Shown here piece by piece: positions 1-8,753 of a DNA stretch of 63,958 nucleotides. A model generated the notes under the pieces. That model saw only the letters and a list, made by a program, of their open reading frames with translations, was not told the DNA's origin and ran no database searches. The stretch is from positions 1 through 63,958 of the forward strand of contig JAPPEF010000021.1 of the NCBI GenBank assembly GCA_028875335.1. Reading direction: 5' to 3'. The stretch's first letter is position 1, and each line of letters starts with the position of its first letter. A program made the translations under genes and the position numbers. The stretch is from Gemmatimonadota bacterium. Lineage in GTDB: Bacteria; Latescibacterota; UBA2968; UBA8231.

Positions 1-72
1 GGCCAGCGGCATCCACTTTTACCAGAGACAACCAACGGCATTTTGACACGTAAACTCACCCTGCTACGCTGA
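1..72 (+). pseudogene. Frameshifted 3' end of an upstream WD40-type paralogue
   Basis: These bases are nearly identical to the last codons of the WD40 gene that ends at 6181 (the end of its FlgD-like C-terminal domain: ASGIYFYRL...TLLR). Relative to that copy about 4 bases are missing near 22-30, so the reading frame hits TGA at 44-46 and the conserved last residues (TRKLTLLR, stop at 70-72) are out of frame. The rest of the gene lies outside the window, so I cannot tell whether the whole gene is dead or only its tail is altered. It shows that a WD40-type gene also precedes the first YWTD gene. Confidence 0.6.
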
Positions 73-79
73 GCGTAGC
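63..79 (+). repeat. Stop-codon hairpin, copy 1
   Basis: GCTACGC-TGA-GCGTAGC is a perfect 7-bp stem whose 3-base loop is the stop codon of the preceding (frameshifted) reading frame. The same 17 bases recur at 6172-6188 at the end of the WD40 paralogue. It has no T tract, so it is not a canonical intrinsic terminator. It may be a weak stability or pausing element, or just a conserved part of the duplicated block. Confidence 0.5.
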
Positions 80-113
80 GTGTACCAAGACATTTTATAA
101 AGGAGCGAAGGCT

Positions 114-2570
114 ATGAAGTCTTTGATCGGCAGTTTCATCGGGCTGGTACTGAGCATCAGCGTCGGCGCAGAACCCCTCTTGGAAGGCCGGGTTCGCCTG
201 TCGTCTGGGCAGCCAGCGGCTGGGGTGCAAGTGCGGGTGTTTGATTGGACCGATCTGCGCCGATTCGTCAGCACGACCACGGACGAGACTGGGCATTTCG
301 CGCTGCCGTTGCGAGCGTTTTCTACGACAAAGAGCACGGCTCTGCCGACCGATTTTGCACTGGGTCAGAATTACCCCAATCCGTTTAATCCTTCCACTGT
401 CATACCCTACCAATTGCCGACATCTGCCCATGTGCGGCTGGAGGTGTTTAACCTGCTGGGGCAGCGCTTGGCGACATTGGTGGATGCGGAACAGGCGGCG
501 GGGGTGCATACGGCGCAATGGGATGCTACGGATGCGGCGGGGAGAGCCGTGGGGGCAGGAGTGTATATCTATCGGCTGAGTAGCGGCGAAATGACAGAAA
601 GTCGGCGGATGGTGTTGGTGGATGGGCAGGCGGGGATTCCGGCGGTAGGGGCCGCTCCGGTGTCGGTGCGGTCGGCAGGCGAGGGTGAGATAGAAGCGGA
701 TGGCTCAGTTTATGGGTTGACCGTTTCAGGTGAGGGGTTGGTCGCGTATGTGAACCCGACTTTTCGGATGGGAGGCGATGAGGTGGACATTGTAGTGGAA
801 AAGCACAGCAGTGCGCGGATGAAGCTGGCTGCGGATGGGGTGTTGGGCGACGTGGACGGCAATGGTCAAGTCGATGTCTTCGATGTGCTGTTTGTGCTGC
901 TGTATAGCGTGGATTCGTCCATTGTGCTGCCCAACAACGGCGATATTTCTCGTGGCGATGTCAACGGCGATGGCCGAGTCGATGTAGCCGATGGTGGGCT
1001 CCTGCTCCGATACCTCAGCAATCCATCCGACCCCGCGTTGCCGCCGGGTATCGGCCAGGATCCCGACGATACCCTTGAGGGGGCGACTGAAGTCGATTTA
1101 GGAAGCTCGACTGATGGTTTTCTATCGGAGGGGGATACAGATTACTTTCGCGTTGAGATGAGCAGTGCGGGCACCTTGACAGCCTATACGACAGGCAGCG
1201 TGGATACCAAAGGGGCTATTTTGGATAGCTCTGGCAACGTCTTGGATCGTGATGACGATGGCGGTGAGCGTTCCAATTTTCGGGTTTCCGCTTCCGTCAG
1301 TGCAGGCACCTACTACATCAAAGTAGAGGCTTTCTCGTCTTCCCGCACAGGCGACTATACGCTTCACGTGGTTGGCCCATTGGACTTAGTGGTAGCGGCT
1401 TCGGTAAGCGATAGCACCTTGGCGTTTGAGCAGCCGTTCACGCTACGGGCGACGGTGCGCAACCAAGGGGATGGTGAACCCGAACCCACAGTGCTGTTCT
1501 ACTATAACTCGACCGACGCAACGATCACTTCGGACGACACACAAATAGGCGCTGATGTCGCAAATCTAGAGACGTCCAACGTCGTTACGAAGTCGCTTTC
1601 GTTGACGGCGGCGGCGGAGGCGGGCAGCTACTACTACGGGGCCTGCGTCCAGAGCGTCTCTGGCGAGCACAATACCGATAACAACTGCTCGAACGCGGTG
1701 CGCGTGACCGTGTCGAGTGAGTTCGTTTATACTCCCTCTACACCCTCCACCTTGTCGCAGATGTACTGGACAGGGCTAGACTTGGAGGCGGGGTCTGTCC
1801 TCTATCGTGCGTCTTTGGATGGCTCCAACGTCGAACCCCTCGTCACCAGACCGAGTCAGGTGTTAGGCGGCTTGGCCTTGGATGTAGCTGGAGGTCAGAT
1901 ATACTGGACAGGGCTAGACTTGGAGGAGGTGAGGGGCATCATCTATCGTGCGTCTTTGGATGGCTCCAACATCGAACTCCTCGTCACCGGAGAGATTTTT
2001 CCAACCTTCTTGGCTTTGGATGTGGCTAGAGGCCAGATGTACTGGACAGGGCACTACTTGGAGGAGGAGGGGTATGCCCTCTATCGTGCGTCTTTGGATG
2101 GATCCAATGTCGAACCCCTCTTCCGATTGAGTCAGGCGTTAGGCGGCTTGGCCTTGGACGTGGCTGGAGGTCAGATATACTGGACAGAGCCGGAGGGAGG
2201 TGAGATCTATCGTGAGCCCTTGGATGGCTCCAGTGACGAGGAGTCCATCGGAGAGGAGTCCATCGAACTCCTCGTCACTGGACGGTATGAGCCAGGTGTC
2301 TTGGCGTTGGACGTGGCTGGAGGTCAGATGTACTGGACAGACCCGGGGGAGGGTGCCATCTATCGTGCGTCCTTGGACGGGTCCAATGTCGAAGCTCTCA
2401 TCACCGGACTGAACCAGCCACTTGGCTTGGCCTTGGACGTGGCTGGAGGTCAGATATACTGGACAGATCTAGAGTGGGGTATCATCTATCGTGCGTCCTT
2501 GGACGGGTCCAACATCGAACCCCTCGTCACTGGACTGGACCAGCCACGCGTCATCGTCCTCGGCCCTTGA
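114..2570 (+). CDS. Secreted multidomain protein with YWTD propeller (paralogue 1)
   Basis: 818 residues. A signal peptide (1-19) is followed by a carboxypeptidase-regulatory-like segment (about 20-62), then an FlgD-like/T9SS type-A-like domain (about 84-175) with the NYPNPFNPST motif, here internal and not C-terminal. Next come a dockerin-like pair of Ca-binding loops (DVDGNGQVDV and DVNGDGRVDV, about 245-300), a pre-peptidase C-terminal (PPC) domain (DTDYFRVEM, about 325-410), a CARDB-type adhesion domain (about 420-540) and six YWTD/LDLR-B-like repeats (MYWTD...YRASLDGSNVE) to the end. Likely a surface or extracellular adhesion or binding protein; the ligand is unknown. AAGGAG at 101-106 precedes the ATG. 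It is closely related to the gene at 6222-8693 and shares its N-terminal half with 2867-6181. Confidence 0.85.
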   Translation: MKSLIGSFIGLVLSISVGAEPLLEGRVRLSSGQPAAGVQVRVFDWTDLRRFVSTTTDETGHFALPLRAFSTTKSTALPTDFALGQNYPNPFNPSTVIPYQLPTSAHVRLEVFNLLGQRLATLVDAEQAAGVHTAQWDATDAAGRAVGAGVYIYRLSSGEMTESRRMVLVDGQAGIPAVGAAPVSVRSAGEGEIEADGSVYGLTVSGEGLVAYVNPTFRMGGDEVDIVVEKHSSARMKLAADGVLGDVDGNGQVDVFDVLFVLLYSVDSSIVLPNNGDISRGDVNGDGRVDVADGGLLLRYLSNPSDPALPPGIGQDPDDTLEGATEVDLGSSTDGFLSEGDTDYFRVEMSSAGTLTAYTTGSVDTKGAILDSSGNVLDRDDDGGERSNFRVSASVSAGTYYIKVEAFSSSRTGDYTLHVVGPLDLVVAASVSDSTLAFEQPFTLRATVRNQGDGEPEPTVLFYYNSTDATITSDDTQIGADVANLETSNVVTKSLSLTAAAEAGSYYYGACVQSVSGEHNTDNNCSNAVRVTVSSEFVYTPSTPSTLSQMYWTGLDLEAGSVLYRASLDGSNVEPLVTRPSQVLGGLALDVAGGQIYWTGLDLEEVRGIIYRASLDGSNIELLVTGEIFPTFLALDVARGQMYWTGHYLEEEGYALYRASLDGSNVEPLFRLSQALGGLALDVAGGQIYWTEPEGGEIYREPLDGSSDEESIGEESIELLVTGRYEPGVLALDVAGGQMYWTDPGEGAIYRASLDGSNVEALITGLNQPLGLALDVAGGQIYWTDLEWGIIYRASLDGSNIEPLVTGLDQPRVIVLGP

Positions 2571-2588
2571 AGCACTAGCCCTTTCTAT

Positions 2589-2627
2589 CGGCTCGCCTTC
2601 GCTGCCCACGCGCACGAAGGCGAGCCG
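2589..2627. terminator. 13-bp stem hairpin downstream of YWTD gene 1
   Basis: CGGCTCGCCTTCG (2589-2601) pairs perfectly with CGAAGGCGAGCCG (2615-2627) around a 13-base loop, 19 bases after the stop codon. There is only a weak T-rich tail (CTTTCT), so it may be a bidirectional or Rho-assisted terminator. Nearly the same hairpin follows the paralogue at 8713-8749. Confidence 0.6.
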
Positions 2628-2631
2628 CTTT

Positions 2632-2712
2632 CTAAGGCCGCCAGCGCCAGTTCCGCATCCACCAATCCACGCCAGCCCCTGCATAAAGCCGCTACGTATC
2701 CAGCCGCCGGTT
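2632..2712 (-). pseudogene. Remnant of the 3' end of a phosphopantetheinyl transferase gene
   Basis: On the minus strand this stretch matches the last ~26 codons and stop of the intact Sfp-type gene at 8754-9473, with scattered substitutions and one inserted base that breaks the frame. Similarity stops abruptly at about 2712. The intact gene lies immediately after the hairpin that follows the other YWTD gene, so this fragment marks the right end of a duplicated block. It cannot encode a functional enzyme. Confidence 0.7.
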
Positions 2713-2866
2713 GTGGACATCGACTTTGAGATAGATCTGCACGGCGTGGTCTCGCATTGAATCAGTTGTGATCAATGTATTGTGTATTGCAGCCGAAACG
2801 GAGCTTGTTTTTTTTGATAAAGGGCACTCTATGGGGAGCCTTTTTACCTAAAGGAGCAGACCTTAA

Positions 2867-5800
2867 ATGAAGTCATTGATCGGCAGTTTCATCGGACTGA
2901 TGCTGAGCGTCAGCGTCGGTGCAGAATCTCTCCTTGAAGGCCAAGTGAGTCTGTCGTCCGGGCAGCCAGCAGCTGGCGTGCAGGTGCGGCTGTTTGATCC
3001 GACCGATCTGCGTCGGTTCATCGGCACGACCACGGACGAGACCGGGCATTTCGCGCTGCCGCTGCAAACGTTCTCTACGGCTAGAGGCATGGCTCTGCCG
3101 ACCGATTTTGCGCTGGGGCAGAATCATCCCAATCCGTTTAATCCTTCCACTATGGAAGCGGATGGTTCGATCTATGGATTGACTGTTTCTGGCGAGGGGT
3201 TGGTCGCGTATGTGAACCCGACTTTTCGGGCGGGAGTTGATGAGGTGGACCTTGTGGTTGAGGAGTACGGTGGTGCGAGGATGAAGAGGGCTACAGGCGG
3301 GGTTTTAGGGGATGTGGACGGCAATGGCCAAGTTGATATGGCCGATGCTCTGTTCGTGGTCATGTATAGCTTGGATTCATCTATTGTACTGCCCAACAAC
3401 GGCGATATTTCGCATGGCGATGTCAACGGCGATGGCATGGTCGATGTGGCCGACGTGGTGCTCCTTCTCCGATACCTCAGCAATCCATTCGATCCCGCGT
3501 TGCCGCCGGGCATCGGCCAAGATCCCGACAATACCCTTGAGGGGGCGACTCCGGTCGATTTAGGGAGCTCGACTTCTGGCTCGTTATCGGAGAGGGATAC
3601 AGATTACTTTCGCGTTGAGATGAGTAATGCGGGCACCTTGACGGCCTATACGACGGGCCATGTGGATACCGAAGGTGCTATTTTGGATAGCTCTGGCAAC
3701 GTCTTGGATCGTGATGACGATGGTGGTGAGGGTTCCAATTTTCGGGTTTCTATTCCCGTCAGTGCCGGCACTTACTATATCCGGGTAGAGGGTTGGGGGT
3801 CTGCGACAGGTGACTACACGCTTCACGTGGTTGGCCCCTTGGACTTAGTAGTGGCGGCTTCGGTAAGCGATAGCACCTTGGCATTTGGGCAGCCGTTCTG
3901 GCTGCGGGCGACGGTGCGCAACCAAGGGGGTGGTGAACCCGAACCGACGGTGCTTTTCTACTACCGCTCGACTGACGCAACCATCACTTCAGACGACACC
4001 CAAATCAGCGCCGATGTCGTCAGTCTAGAGACAGCCGAGCTTGTTACGAAGTCGCTTTCGTTGACGGCGGCGGAGGAAGCGGGTACCTACTACTACGGGG
4101 CCTGTGTCCAGAGCGTCTCTGGCGAGCACAACGCCGATAACAACTGCTCGAATGCGGTGCGTGTGACCGTGTCGAGTGAGTTCGTTAGTAGCGACATCGA
4201 CATCGCAGCCGTCATGGACGGCGATTATCGGACGTGGCATCTACCTGACGGCGCGATGGTCCGCTTGGGAAAAGGAAGCATCGACGACATCGCCTTCTCA
4301 CCGGGGGGTCAATACCTCGCGGTAGCCAGTGGCATCGGTGTGTGGATATACGAAGTAGCGACGTCTCGTGCTCTGATGCTGATACCGACTGCGAGTTCGG
4401 TCACTTCGGTGTCGTTTTCGCCGGACGGAGCTACCCTCGCTTCGGGGGCATGGAATGGCACGGTGAAGCTGTGGGATGTGGCGACCGGCGAACCTATCGC
4501 CATGCTCGAAGGCCATACGCGTAGGGTCACTTCGGTATCGTTTTCGCCGGACGGGGCGATCCTAGCTTCCGGGTCATACGATGACACGGTGAAGCTGTGG
4601 GATGTGGCGTCCAGAGAAATTATCGCCACGCTCCAAGGACAGGCGAGTGGGGTTACTTCGGTGTCATTTTCGCCGGATGGGACTACCTTGGCTTCCGGGT
4701 CATGGGATGGCACGGTTTTACTGTGGGACGTGGCGACCGGGGAAATTATCGCCACGCTCGAAGGGCATACGGATTGGATCCGTTCAGTGTCGTTTTCGCC
4801 GGATGGGACTATCCTCGCTTCGGGGTCAAATTATGACACGATTCGGCTGTGGGACGTAGCGACGCACACAGCTATCGCCACGCTCGAAGGGCATACATTA
4901 TCGTTTTCGGTAGATGGAACCACCTTGGCTGCCGGGACATGGCAAACGATTCTGCTGTGGGATGTGGCAACTAGAGAAATTATCGCCACGCTCGAAGGGC
5001 ATACGTCTTGGGTCACTTCAGTGTCGTTTTCGCCGGATGGGACTATCCTCGCTTCGGGGTCAGATGATGAAACGATTCGACTGTGGGACGTGGAGACGGG
5101 AAATACCGCTGTCGTTGTCTCCGGGCATATAGATGCGGGCCGGTCGGTTTCTTTTTCTCCAGATGGGGCCACGTTGGCTGCCGGGCTATTGCGTTCTACG
5201 GTTCTGCTGTGGGATGTGGCAACTAGAGAAATTATCACCACCTTTGAAGAGCCTCGGGGTACGGTCTATTCGGTATCGTTTTCGTCGGATGGGGCCACGT
5301 TGGCTGCCGGGGCATGGCACACGGTTCTGCTGTGGGATGTGGCGACCAGACAGATTATCGCCACGCTTGAAGGGCATGCGGATTGGATCCGTTCAGTGTC
5401 GTTTTCGCCGGATGGAGCCACGCTGGCTTCGGGGTCAGAGGATGACACGATTCTGCTGTGGGATGTGGCAACCAGACAGATTATCGCTACGCTCGAAGGG
5501 CATACGTCTGGGGTCAATTCGGTCTCGTTTTCGCCGGATGGAGCCACGCTGGCTTCGGGGTCAGAGGATGACACGATTCTGCTGTGGGATGTGGCAACCA
5601 GACAGATTATCGCTACGCTCGAAGGGCATACGTCTGGGGTCAATTCGGTCTCGTTTTCACCGGATGGGAACACCCTCGCTTCGGGGTCATGGGATGGCAC
5701 GGTGAAGCTGTGGGATGTGGCGACTAGAGACATTATCGCCACGCTTGAAGGACATGCGAATCGGGTCAATTCGGTGTCGTTTTCGCCGGATGGGAACACC

Positions 5801-6181
5801 CTGGCCTCCGCCTCAGAAGATGGCACAATTCTGCTGTGGGACGTGGCCGAATGGACGAACGCGGGTAAGGCCATCGCGGCCAGTAAGTTGATCGGCTTGC
5901 CAGATGAACCCCAGTTGCAGCAAAACGCGCCCAACCCGTTCAACAGCCAGACGATCCTCTCCTACTTCTTGCCGAAATCGGGTCCGGTGCGCTTGGAGCT
6001 ATTTTCAGTGACCGGGCAGCGGGTGGCGATCCTGCACCAAGGACCGCAGCAGGCCGGCTACCACCGGCTCCGCTATGAAGCCCAAGACGACCAAGGACGC
6101 CCCTTGGCCAGCGGCATCTACTTTTATCGACTGGAAACAACCAACGGCATCTTGACGCGCAAACTCACCCTGCTACGCTGA
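2867..6181 (+). CDS. Secreted dockerin-PPC-CARDB protein with WD40 propeller and C-terminal sorting-like domain
   Basis: 1104 residues. The signal peptide and regulatory-like N-terminus are shared with the YWTD paralogues. The internal FlgD-like domain is cut short: PNPFNPST runs directly into the segment that follows that domain in the paralogues (MEADGSIYGL). Then come dockerin-like loops (DVDGNGQVDM, DVNGDGMVDV), a PPC domain, a CARDB domain, and about 12-13 WD40 repeats (SVSFSPDG...LASGS...LWDVAT...ATLEGH, about residues 480-1000), enough for two propellers. A complete FlgD-like domain (NAPNPFNSQT...TLLR) closes the protein. AAAGGAG lies 10 bases before the ATG. Probably exported and surface-attached, with protein-protein or glycan binding by the propellers; the partner is unknown. 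Confidence 0.85.
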   Translation: MKSLIGSFIGLMLSVSVGAESLLEGQVSLSSGQPAAGVQVRLFDPTDLRRFIGTTTDETGHFALPLQTFSTARGMALPTDFALGQNHPNPFNPSTMEADGSIYGLTVSGEGLVAYVNPTFRAGVDEVDLVVEEYGGARMKRATGGVLGDVDGNGQVDMADALFVVMYSLDSSIVLPNNGDISHGDVNGDGMVDVADVVLLLRYLSNPFDPALPPGIGQDPDNTLEGATPVDLGSSTSGSLSERDTDYFRVEMSNAGTLTAYTTGHVDTEGAILDSSGNVLDRDDDGGEGSNFRVSIPVSAGTYYIRVEGWGSATGDYTLHVVGPLDLVVAASVSDSTLAFGQPFWLRATVRNQGGGEPEPTVLFYYRSTDATITSDDTQISADVVSLETAELVTKSLSLTAAEEAGTYYYGACVQSVSGEHNADNNCSNAVRVTVSSEFVSSDIDIAAVMDGDYRTWHLPDGAMVRLGKGSIDDIAFSPGGQYLAVASGIGVWIYEVATSRALMLIPTASSVTSVSFSPDGATLASGAWNGTVKLWDVATGEPIAMLEGHTRRVTSVSFSPDGAILASGSYDDTVKLWDVASREIIATLQGQASGVTSVSFSPDGTTLASGSWDGTVLLWDVATGEIIATLEGHTDWIRSVSFSPDGTILASGSNYDTIRLWDVATHTAIATLEGHTLSFSVDGTTLAAGTWQTILLWDVATREIIATLEGHTSWVTSVSFSPDGTILASGSDDETIRLWDVETGNTAVVVSGHIDAGRSVSFSPDGATLAAGLLRSTVLLWDVATREIITTFEEPRGTVYSVSFSSDGATLAAGAWHTVLLWDVATRQIIATLEGHADWIRSVSFSPDGATLASGSEDDTILLWDVATRQIIATLEGHTSGVNSVSFSPDGATLASGSEDDTILLWDVATRQIIATLEGHTSGVNSVSFSPDGNTLASGSWDGTVKLWDVATRDIIATLEGHANRVNSVSFSPDGNTLASASEDGTILLWDVAEWTNAGKAIAASKLIGLPDEPQLQQNAPNPFNSQTILSYFLPKSGPVRLELFSVTGQRVAILHQGPQQAGYHRLRYEAQDDQGRPLASGIYFYRLETTNGILTRKLTLLR
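5411..5662 (+). repeat. Two adjacent 126-bp WD40 repeat units, almost identical
   Basis: The units starting at GATGGAGCCACG (5411) and again at 5537 are the same for essentially their full 126 bases (42 codons, one WD40 repeat). Neighbouring units differ at many positions, so this pair is a recent in-frame tandem duplication within the WD40 gene. Confidence 0.85.
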
Positions 6182-6188
6182 GCGTAGC
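6172..6188 (+). repeat. Stop-codon hairpin, copy 2
   Basis: GCTACGC-TGA-GCGTAGC, identical to 63-79, with the TGA loop being the stop codon of the WD40 gene. The sequence between it and the next start (GACATTTTATGAAGGAGCGAAGG) is also shared with the first copy. Confidence 0.5.
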
Positions 6189-6221
6189 GTGGCTAAGACA
6201 TTTTATGAAGGAGCGAAGGCT

Positions 6222-8693
6222 ATGAAGTCATTGATCGGCAGTTTCATCGGACTGGTACTGAGCGTCAGCGTCAGCGCAGAACCGCTGCTTGAGGGTCAGG
6301 TTCGCCTGTCGTCGGGGCAGCCAGCGGCTGGCGTGCAAGTGCGGCTGTTTGATTGGACTGATCTGCGCCGGTTCGTCGGCACGACCACGGACGAGACCGG
6401 GCATTTTGCGCTGCCGTTGCGAGCGTTCTCTACGGTTAGGGGCATAGCTCTGCCGACCGATTTTGCCTTGGGACAGAATTACCCCAATCCGTTCAATCCT
6501 TCCACTATCATTCCCTACCAACTGCCGACACCTGCCCATGTGCGGTTGGAGGTGTTTAACCTGCTGGGACAGCGTTTGGCGACGTTGGTGGATGCGGAAC
6601 GGTCGGCAGGGATACACACGGCGCAATGGGATGCTACGGATGCAGCGGGACAAGCCGTGGGAGCGGGGGTGTATATCTACCGGCTGAGTAGCGGCGGAAT
6701 GACGGAGAGTCGGCGGATGGTGTTAGTGGATGGACAGGCGGGGATTCCGGCGGTAGGGGCCGCTCCAAGATCGGTGCAGTCGGCAGACGAGGGGCTAGTG
6801 GAAGCGGATGGATCGGTCTATGGGTTGACCGTTTCGGGCGCGGGGTTGGTCGCGTATGTGAACCCGACTTTTCGGATGGGAGGCGATGAGGTGGACATTG
6901 TAGTTGAAGAGCACAGCGATGCGCGAATGAAGCTCGCTGCGGATGGGGTGTTGGGCGATGTGGACGGCAATGGTCAAGTCGATGTCTTCGATGTGCTATT
7001 TGTGCTGCTGTATAGTGTGGATTCGTCCATTGTGCTGCCCAACAACGGCGATATTTCCCGTGGCGATGTCAATGGCGATGGCCAAGTCGATGTGGCCGAC
7101 GGTGGGCTGCTTCTCCGCTACCTCAGCAATCCATCCGATCCCGCGTTGCCGCCGGGCATCGGCCAAGATCCCGACAACACCCTTGCGGGGGCGACTGAAG
7201 TCGATTTAGGAAGCTCGACGGAGGGCTCGTTATCAGAGGGAGATACAGATTACTTTCGCGTTGAGATGAGCAGTGCGGGCACCTTGACAGCCTATACGAC
7301 GGGCCGTGTGGATACCTACGGGGCTATTTTGGATAGCTCTGGCAACGTCTTGGATGAGAATGACGATGGTGGTGAGCGTTCTAATTTTCGGGTTTCCGCT
7401 TCCGTCCGTTCGGGCACCTACTACATAGGAGTAAGGGGCTTTTCTTCTTCGGCAACAGGCGACTACACGCTTCACGTGGTTGGCCCGTTGGACTTAGTGG
7501 TGGCGGCTTCGGTAAGCGATAGCACCTTGGCATTTGAGCAGCCGTTCATGCTACGGGCGACGGTGCGCAACCAAGGGGGCGGTGAACCCGAACCGACCGT
7601 GCTGTTCTACTATAGCTCAACCGACGCAACGATCACTTCGGACGACACCCAAATCAGCGCCGATGTCGTCAATCTAGAGACGTCCGACCTTGTTACGAAG
7701 TCGCTTTCGTTGACGGCTCCGGCGGAAGCGGGCACCTACTACTACGGGGCTTGCGTCCAGGGCGTCTCTGGTGAGCACAACACCGATAACAACTGCTCGG
7801 ATGCGGTGCGCGTGACCGTGTCGAGCGAGTTCGTTTATGCCCCCTCCACCTCCACCTTGTCGCATATATACTGGACAGACCCAGAGGAGGGCAGTATCTA
7901 TCGTGCGAACTTGGATGGCTCCAACGCCGAAGTCCTCGTCACCGGATTGAATTATCCGCTCTCCTTGGCATTGGACGTGGGGGCTGGAAGCCAGATGTAC
8001 TGGACAGACCCAGAGGAGGGCAGTATCTATCGTGCGAACTTGGATGGCTCCAATGTCGAAGCTCTCATCACCGGAGCGGTTTTTCCATACGGCTTGGCCT
8101 TGGACGTGGCTGGAGGCCAGATCTACTGGACAGCAATAGATCTGGTGGAGGAGGTGGGTGTCATCTATCGTGCGAACTTGGATGGCTCCAATGTCGAAGC
8201 TCTTATCACCGCACCAAACGTTGCGCTCTTCTTGGCCTTGGACGTGGCTGGAGGCCAGATCTACTGGACAGGAACAGACCCGGTGGAGGAGGGGGGTATC
8301 ATCGAGGCGGGCAATATCTATCGTGCGAACTTGGATGGCTCCAATGTCGAAGCTCTCATCACCGCACCGAACGCTCCATTCTTCTTGGCTTTAGATGCGG
8401 CTGGAGGCCATATATACTGGATAGCCTGGACAGGCCTAGACCTGGAGGGTGTCCCGGAGGCGGGCAGTATTTATCGTGCGAACTTGGATGGCTCTAATGT
8501 CGAAGCTCTCATCACCGAATCGAACATTCCAGGCTCCTTGGCCTTGGACGTGGCTGGAGGCCAGATCTACTGGACAGCAATAGACCCGGAAGGCGAGGCG
8601 GGCAGTATTTATCGTGCGAACTTGGATGGCTCCAACGTCGAAGCTCTCATCACCGGATTGGAAGAGGCAGCCGTAATTGTCCTTGGCCCTTGA
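6222..8693 (+). CDS. Secreted multidomain protein with YWTD propeller (paralogue 2)
   Basis: 823 residues from the ATG at 6222, which follows GAAGGAG and matches the start used by both paralogues. An in-frame ATG at 6189 lies upstream but has no paralogue support. Domain order is as in the gene at 114-2570: signal peptide, regulatory-like segment, internal FlgD-like domain (NYPNPFNPST), dockerin-like loops, PPC domain, CARDB domain, and six YWTD-like repeats (YWTDPEEGSIYRANLDGSNVE). One repeat contains an insertion (YWIAWTGLD). The repeats differ from paralogue 1 mainly in the linker between blades, so the propeller surface has diverged faster than the chassis. Likely secreted or surface adhesion function; the ligand is unknown. 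Confidence 0.85.
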   Translation: MKSLIGSFIGLVLSVSVSAEPLLEGQVRLSSGQPAAGVQVRLFDWTDLRRFVGTTTDETGHFALPLRAFSTVRGIALPTDFALGQNYPNPFNPSTIIPYQLPTPAHVRLEVFNLLGQRLATLVDAERSAGIHTAQWDATDAAGQAVGAGVYIYRLSSGGMTESRRMVLVDGQAGIPAVGAAPRSVQSADEGLVEADGSVYGLTVSGAGLVAYVNPTFRMGGDEVDIVVEEHSDARMKLAADGVLGDVDGNGQVDVFDVLFVLLYSVDSSIVLPNNGDISRGDVNGDGQVDVADGGLLLRYLSNPSDPALPPGIGQDPDNTLAGATEVDLGSSTEGSLSEGDTDYFRVEMSSAGTLTAYTTGRVDTYGAILDSSGNVLDENDDGGERSNFRVSASVRSGTYYIGVRGFSSSATGDYTLHVVGPLDLVVAASVSDSTLAFEQPFMLRATVRNQGGGEPEPTVLFYYSSTDATITSDDTQISADVVNLETSDLVTKSLSLTAPAEAGTYYYGACVQGVSGEHNTDNNCSDAVRVTVSSEFVYAPSTSTLSHIYWTDPEEGSIYRANLDGSNAEVLVTGLNYPLSLALDVGAGSQMYWTDPEEGSIYRANLDGSNVEALITGAVFPYGLALDVAGGQIYWTAIDLVEEVGVIYRANLDGSNVEALITAPNVALFLALDVAGGQIYWTGTDPVEEGGIIEAGNIYRANLDGSNVEALITAPNAPFFLALDAAGGHIYWIAWTGLDLEGVPEAGSIYRANLDGSNVEALITESNIPGSLALDVAGGQIYWTAIDPEGEAGSIYRANLDGSNVEALITGLEEAAVIVLGP

Positions 8694-8712
8694 AGTACCG
8701 GCTTTTTCTAGT

Positions 8713-8749
8713 GGCTCGCCTTCGCTGCCTACGCGCACGAAGGCGAGCC
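8713..8749. terminator. Hairpin between convergent YWTD and PPTase genes
   Basis: GGCTCGCCTTCG (8713-8724) pairs perfectly with CGAAGGCGAGCC (8738-8749). It sits between two convergent stop codons (8691-8693 and 8754-8756), so it can end transcripts from both sides. It is the counterpart of 2589-2627. Confidence 0.65.
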
Positions 8750-8753
8750 GCTT

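Noticed and set aside
2833..2848. Weak hairpin with T run (AAAGG...CCTTTTT) just before the WD40 gene as a terminator
   Set aside because: The stem is short with mismatches and lies almost at the ribosome site of the next gene; not convincing.
4380..5850. Regularly spaced repeats resembling a CRISPR array
   Set aside because: Units are 120-126 bp, in frame throughout and encode WD40 repeats; there are no short identical repeats with unique spacers.
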